Source: Prevotella sp. (lineage in GTDB: Bacteria > Bacteroidota > Bacteroidia > Bacteroidales > Bacteroidaceae). From it: a stretch of 33,092 nucleotides of DNA. Each line of letters starts with the position of its first letter. Position 1 is the stretch's first letter. Of the stretch, positions 32,301-33,092 are shown piece after piece. The DNA lies in contig JAFUZD010000060.1 of NCBI GenBank assembly GCA_017476785.1, forward strand, positions 1 to 33,092, read 5' to 3'. The notes under the pieces were generated by a model. That model made no database searches. It was given only the letters and a program-made list of their open reading frames with translations, and was not told the origin of the DNA. Both the position numbers and the translations under genes were made by a program.

Positions 32301-32590
32301 CTATGGCACAGCTGGGCATCGACGCGCTGCAGCGCATCAGCATCGACACCGTGGAGCGCTATCAGGGGTCGCAGCGCGACGTCATCATCTACAGCTTCAC
32401 CGCCCAGCGTCCCTATCAGCTCAACTTCCTCACGCAGAGCACGTTCGAGGAAGACGGCCGCACCATCGACCGCCGGCTGAACGTGGCCCTGACGCGCGCC
32501 CGCTGCCAGCTGCTGCTCACGGGCAACGAAGCCCTGCTCAGTCGCAATCCCCTCTTTGCCGAACTCATCCGCCGCTATCGGCTGTCTTGA
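29318..32590 (+). CDS. Dna2-like PD-(D/E)XK nuclease plus superfamily 1 helicase
   Basis: A 1090-residue protein. The N-terminal half holds a RecB/Dna2-type nuclease core: Asp326 (GRVDLM) and Glu337-x-Lys339 (VEQKSGK). The C-terminal half is an SF1 helicase of the Upf1/Dna2 type: Walker A GPPGTGKT (Lys689), MAYTNRAVDEI, Walker B DEAS (805-808), VGDHKQLPAV, VERYQGSQRDVIIYS and NVALTRARCQLLL. It probably works in replication or repair by trimming single-stranded flaps or ends. GTG 29318 is the start that keeps the whole frame; I see no nearby ATG. It has no apparent link to the sulfur genes and converges on enolase. Confidence 0.85.
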   Translation: MITDELFGRCAELVASGPTAEALRYLHQTLVLACSEALRGTGQGYGNVFAQVDYLCKRHHLSTPDRIAIQTARLHANGRVPVEPDEWRYDIRALVRFIAAVFGTSVPGQLVASLPANDRPYEASAQIDHRCVRCIVNTVDGEEVTATTADGDITIGGIDASTLRLLRPGVQLNLLDVSTDEGLSKRVTPRLTVFEPDFLVDISSVAACFADYGHHPMSYLIGRLKPRANSQAILLGNYASRALDDIINNETFNLSETIRTSFREQALQFCTCEGFDGARFKADATLQADHLREVVDVLFGGDYHREQAILEPSFVCEQLGLQGRVDLMTTDMRLLVEQKSGKNFHIERPQPGQKGLQLENHYVQLLLYYGILRQNFHLAPDRVDIRLLYSRYPAQQGLLVVNFYRELFYEAIRLRNRIVAAELHLAERGFGSIWPQLRADTLLENGQKADFFNRYVRPEVERLVGALQQLQGVERSYLERMMTFVFREQRASKVGTEQGRSTAAADLWTMPLAEKLDTGNIFVHLTIIKKEQSTDYSGIDRLTLRIEPNPDAAPVNFRRGDGVYLYAYDGEPDVRRSILLKATIEQLTDDAVTVRLMDGQQNPHLFEAPCWAIEHTASDASTALQLRSLCQWAAAEPQRRRLLLGLEAPRRDASVQLSRPYHPHYDDVLLSARQSLDYFLLVGPPGTGKTSMALRFLVEEELGAHFPASDAPPSVLLMAYTNRAVDEICGMLEEARQDYLRIGGEATCDPRYRQRLLDNALSDTPRLADIKSRIVSARIIVGTTSMLQMRPYVFQLKHFSLAIVDEASQILEPGIIGLLASECIRRFILVGDHKQLPAVVQQPDDDPQLRSCRQSLFERLIRQEREAGRTAFVGLLRRQGRMHPEVAAFANEMFYAREQLLPVPLPHQEDTSLHYDAPAEDALDEALQTRRVLFLPSADCADMRVSDKVNASEAHIVADLLRRIYRFVGPERFDADRTVGVIVPYRNQIALIRRAMAQLGIDALQRISIDTVERYQGSQRDVIIYSFTAQRPYQLNFLTQSTFEEDGRTIDRRLNVALTRARCQLLLTGNEALLSRNPLFAELIRRYRLS

Positions 32591-32600
32591 ATGATGTAGA

Positions 32601-32650
32601 AAAAAAGAACCGGGAGCCATCCTTTTGGACGGCTCCCGGTTTTGTTTACA
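32601..32650. terminator. Bidirectional terminator between helicase and enolase genes
   Basis: ACCGGGAGCC (32609-32618) pairs with GGCTCCCGGT (32631-32640), with further pairing GTCC/GGAC-like bases near the TTTT loop. An A-run precedes and TTTTGTTT follows, so it works as an intrinsic terminator on both strands. Confidence 0.92.
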
Positions 32651-32663
32651 GTGTGATGCGGGC

Positions 32664-33092
<429 letters not shown>

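Overview
The window looks like chromosomal DNA of a Bacteroidales bacterium, most likely Prevotellaceae. The reasons are a SusC/SusD pair, TAnnTTTG-type -7 promoter boxes, many Bacteroidota lipoprotein signal peptides, few Shine-Dalgarno sites, and dense intergenic palindromes and short-period repeats. It reads as two metabolic islands between housekeeping genes.

Bases 1-3523 hold the 3' end of a GH3-type adenylating enzyme, an Ig-like-domain lipoprotein whose signal peptide is encoded by an octamer repeat array, and a DUF3108 envelope protein. Bases 3548-15680 are a fructan/fructose utilisation locus, all on the plus strand: a membrane-spanning periplasmic-sensor/AraC regulator, SusC, SusD, a DUF4960 surface binding lipoprotein, a GH32 fructanase, an MFS sugar permease and a PfkB fructokinase. 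A 15-bp perfect inverted repeat sits just upstream of the susC promoter. A 25-bp perfect hairpin built from 9-mers closes the locus.

Bases 15895-20027 (minus) hold a secreted Ntn amidohydrolase and a TonB-dependent receptor. Bases 20282-29053 are a sulfur island with three modules. The first is an orphan LuxR-type response regulator. The second is a protein-thiocarboxylate module: a JAMM protease, a ThiF/MoeB-like E1 and a ThiS-like carrier ending GGGCF plus four residues, divergent from an O-acetylhomoserine sulfhydrylase. It resembles the HcyD/HcyF/HcyS/MetY methionine route known from Wolinella. The third is an operon of cysteine synthase, a DsrE-like protein, a TusA-like protein, a family 2 encapsulin shell with an inserted cNMP-binding-like domain, and a SufS-type cysteine desulfurase with an N-terminal extension of about 90 residues (probable cargo).

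The main discovery candidate is a 46-bp element present three times without gaps, upstream of the LuxR gene, of the carrier gene (shared with metY) and of cysK. In all three it starts exactly 18 bp from the -7 box. This suggests one regulon joining the regulator, the thiocarboxylate pathway and the encapsulin operon, and possibly the TonB receptor. The window ends with a Dna2-like nuclease-helicase and the 3' part of enolase.

Several dispersed repeat families invade genes in frame, supplying lipoprotein signal peptides, the TusA N-terminus, probably part of the desulfurase linker and the carrier's C-terminal tail. Family names come from motif recognition by eye; no database search was run.
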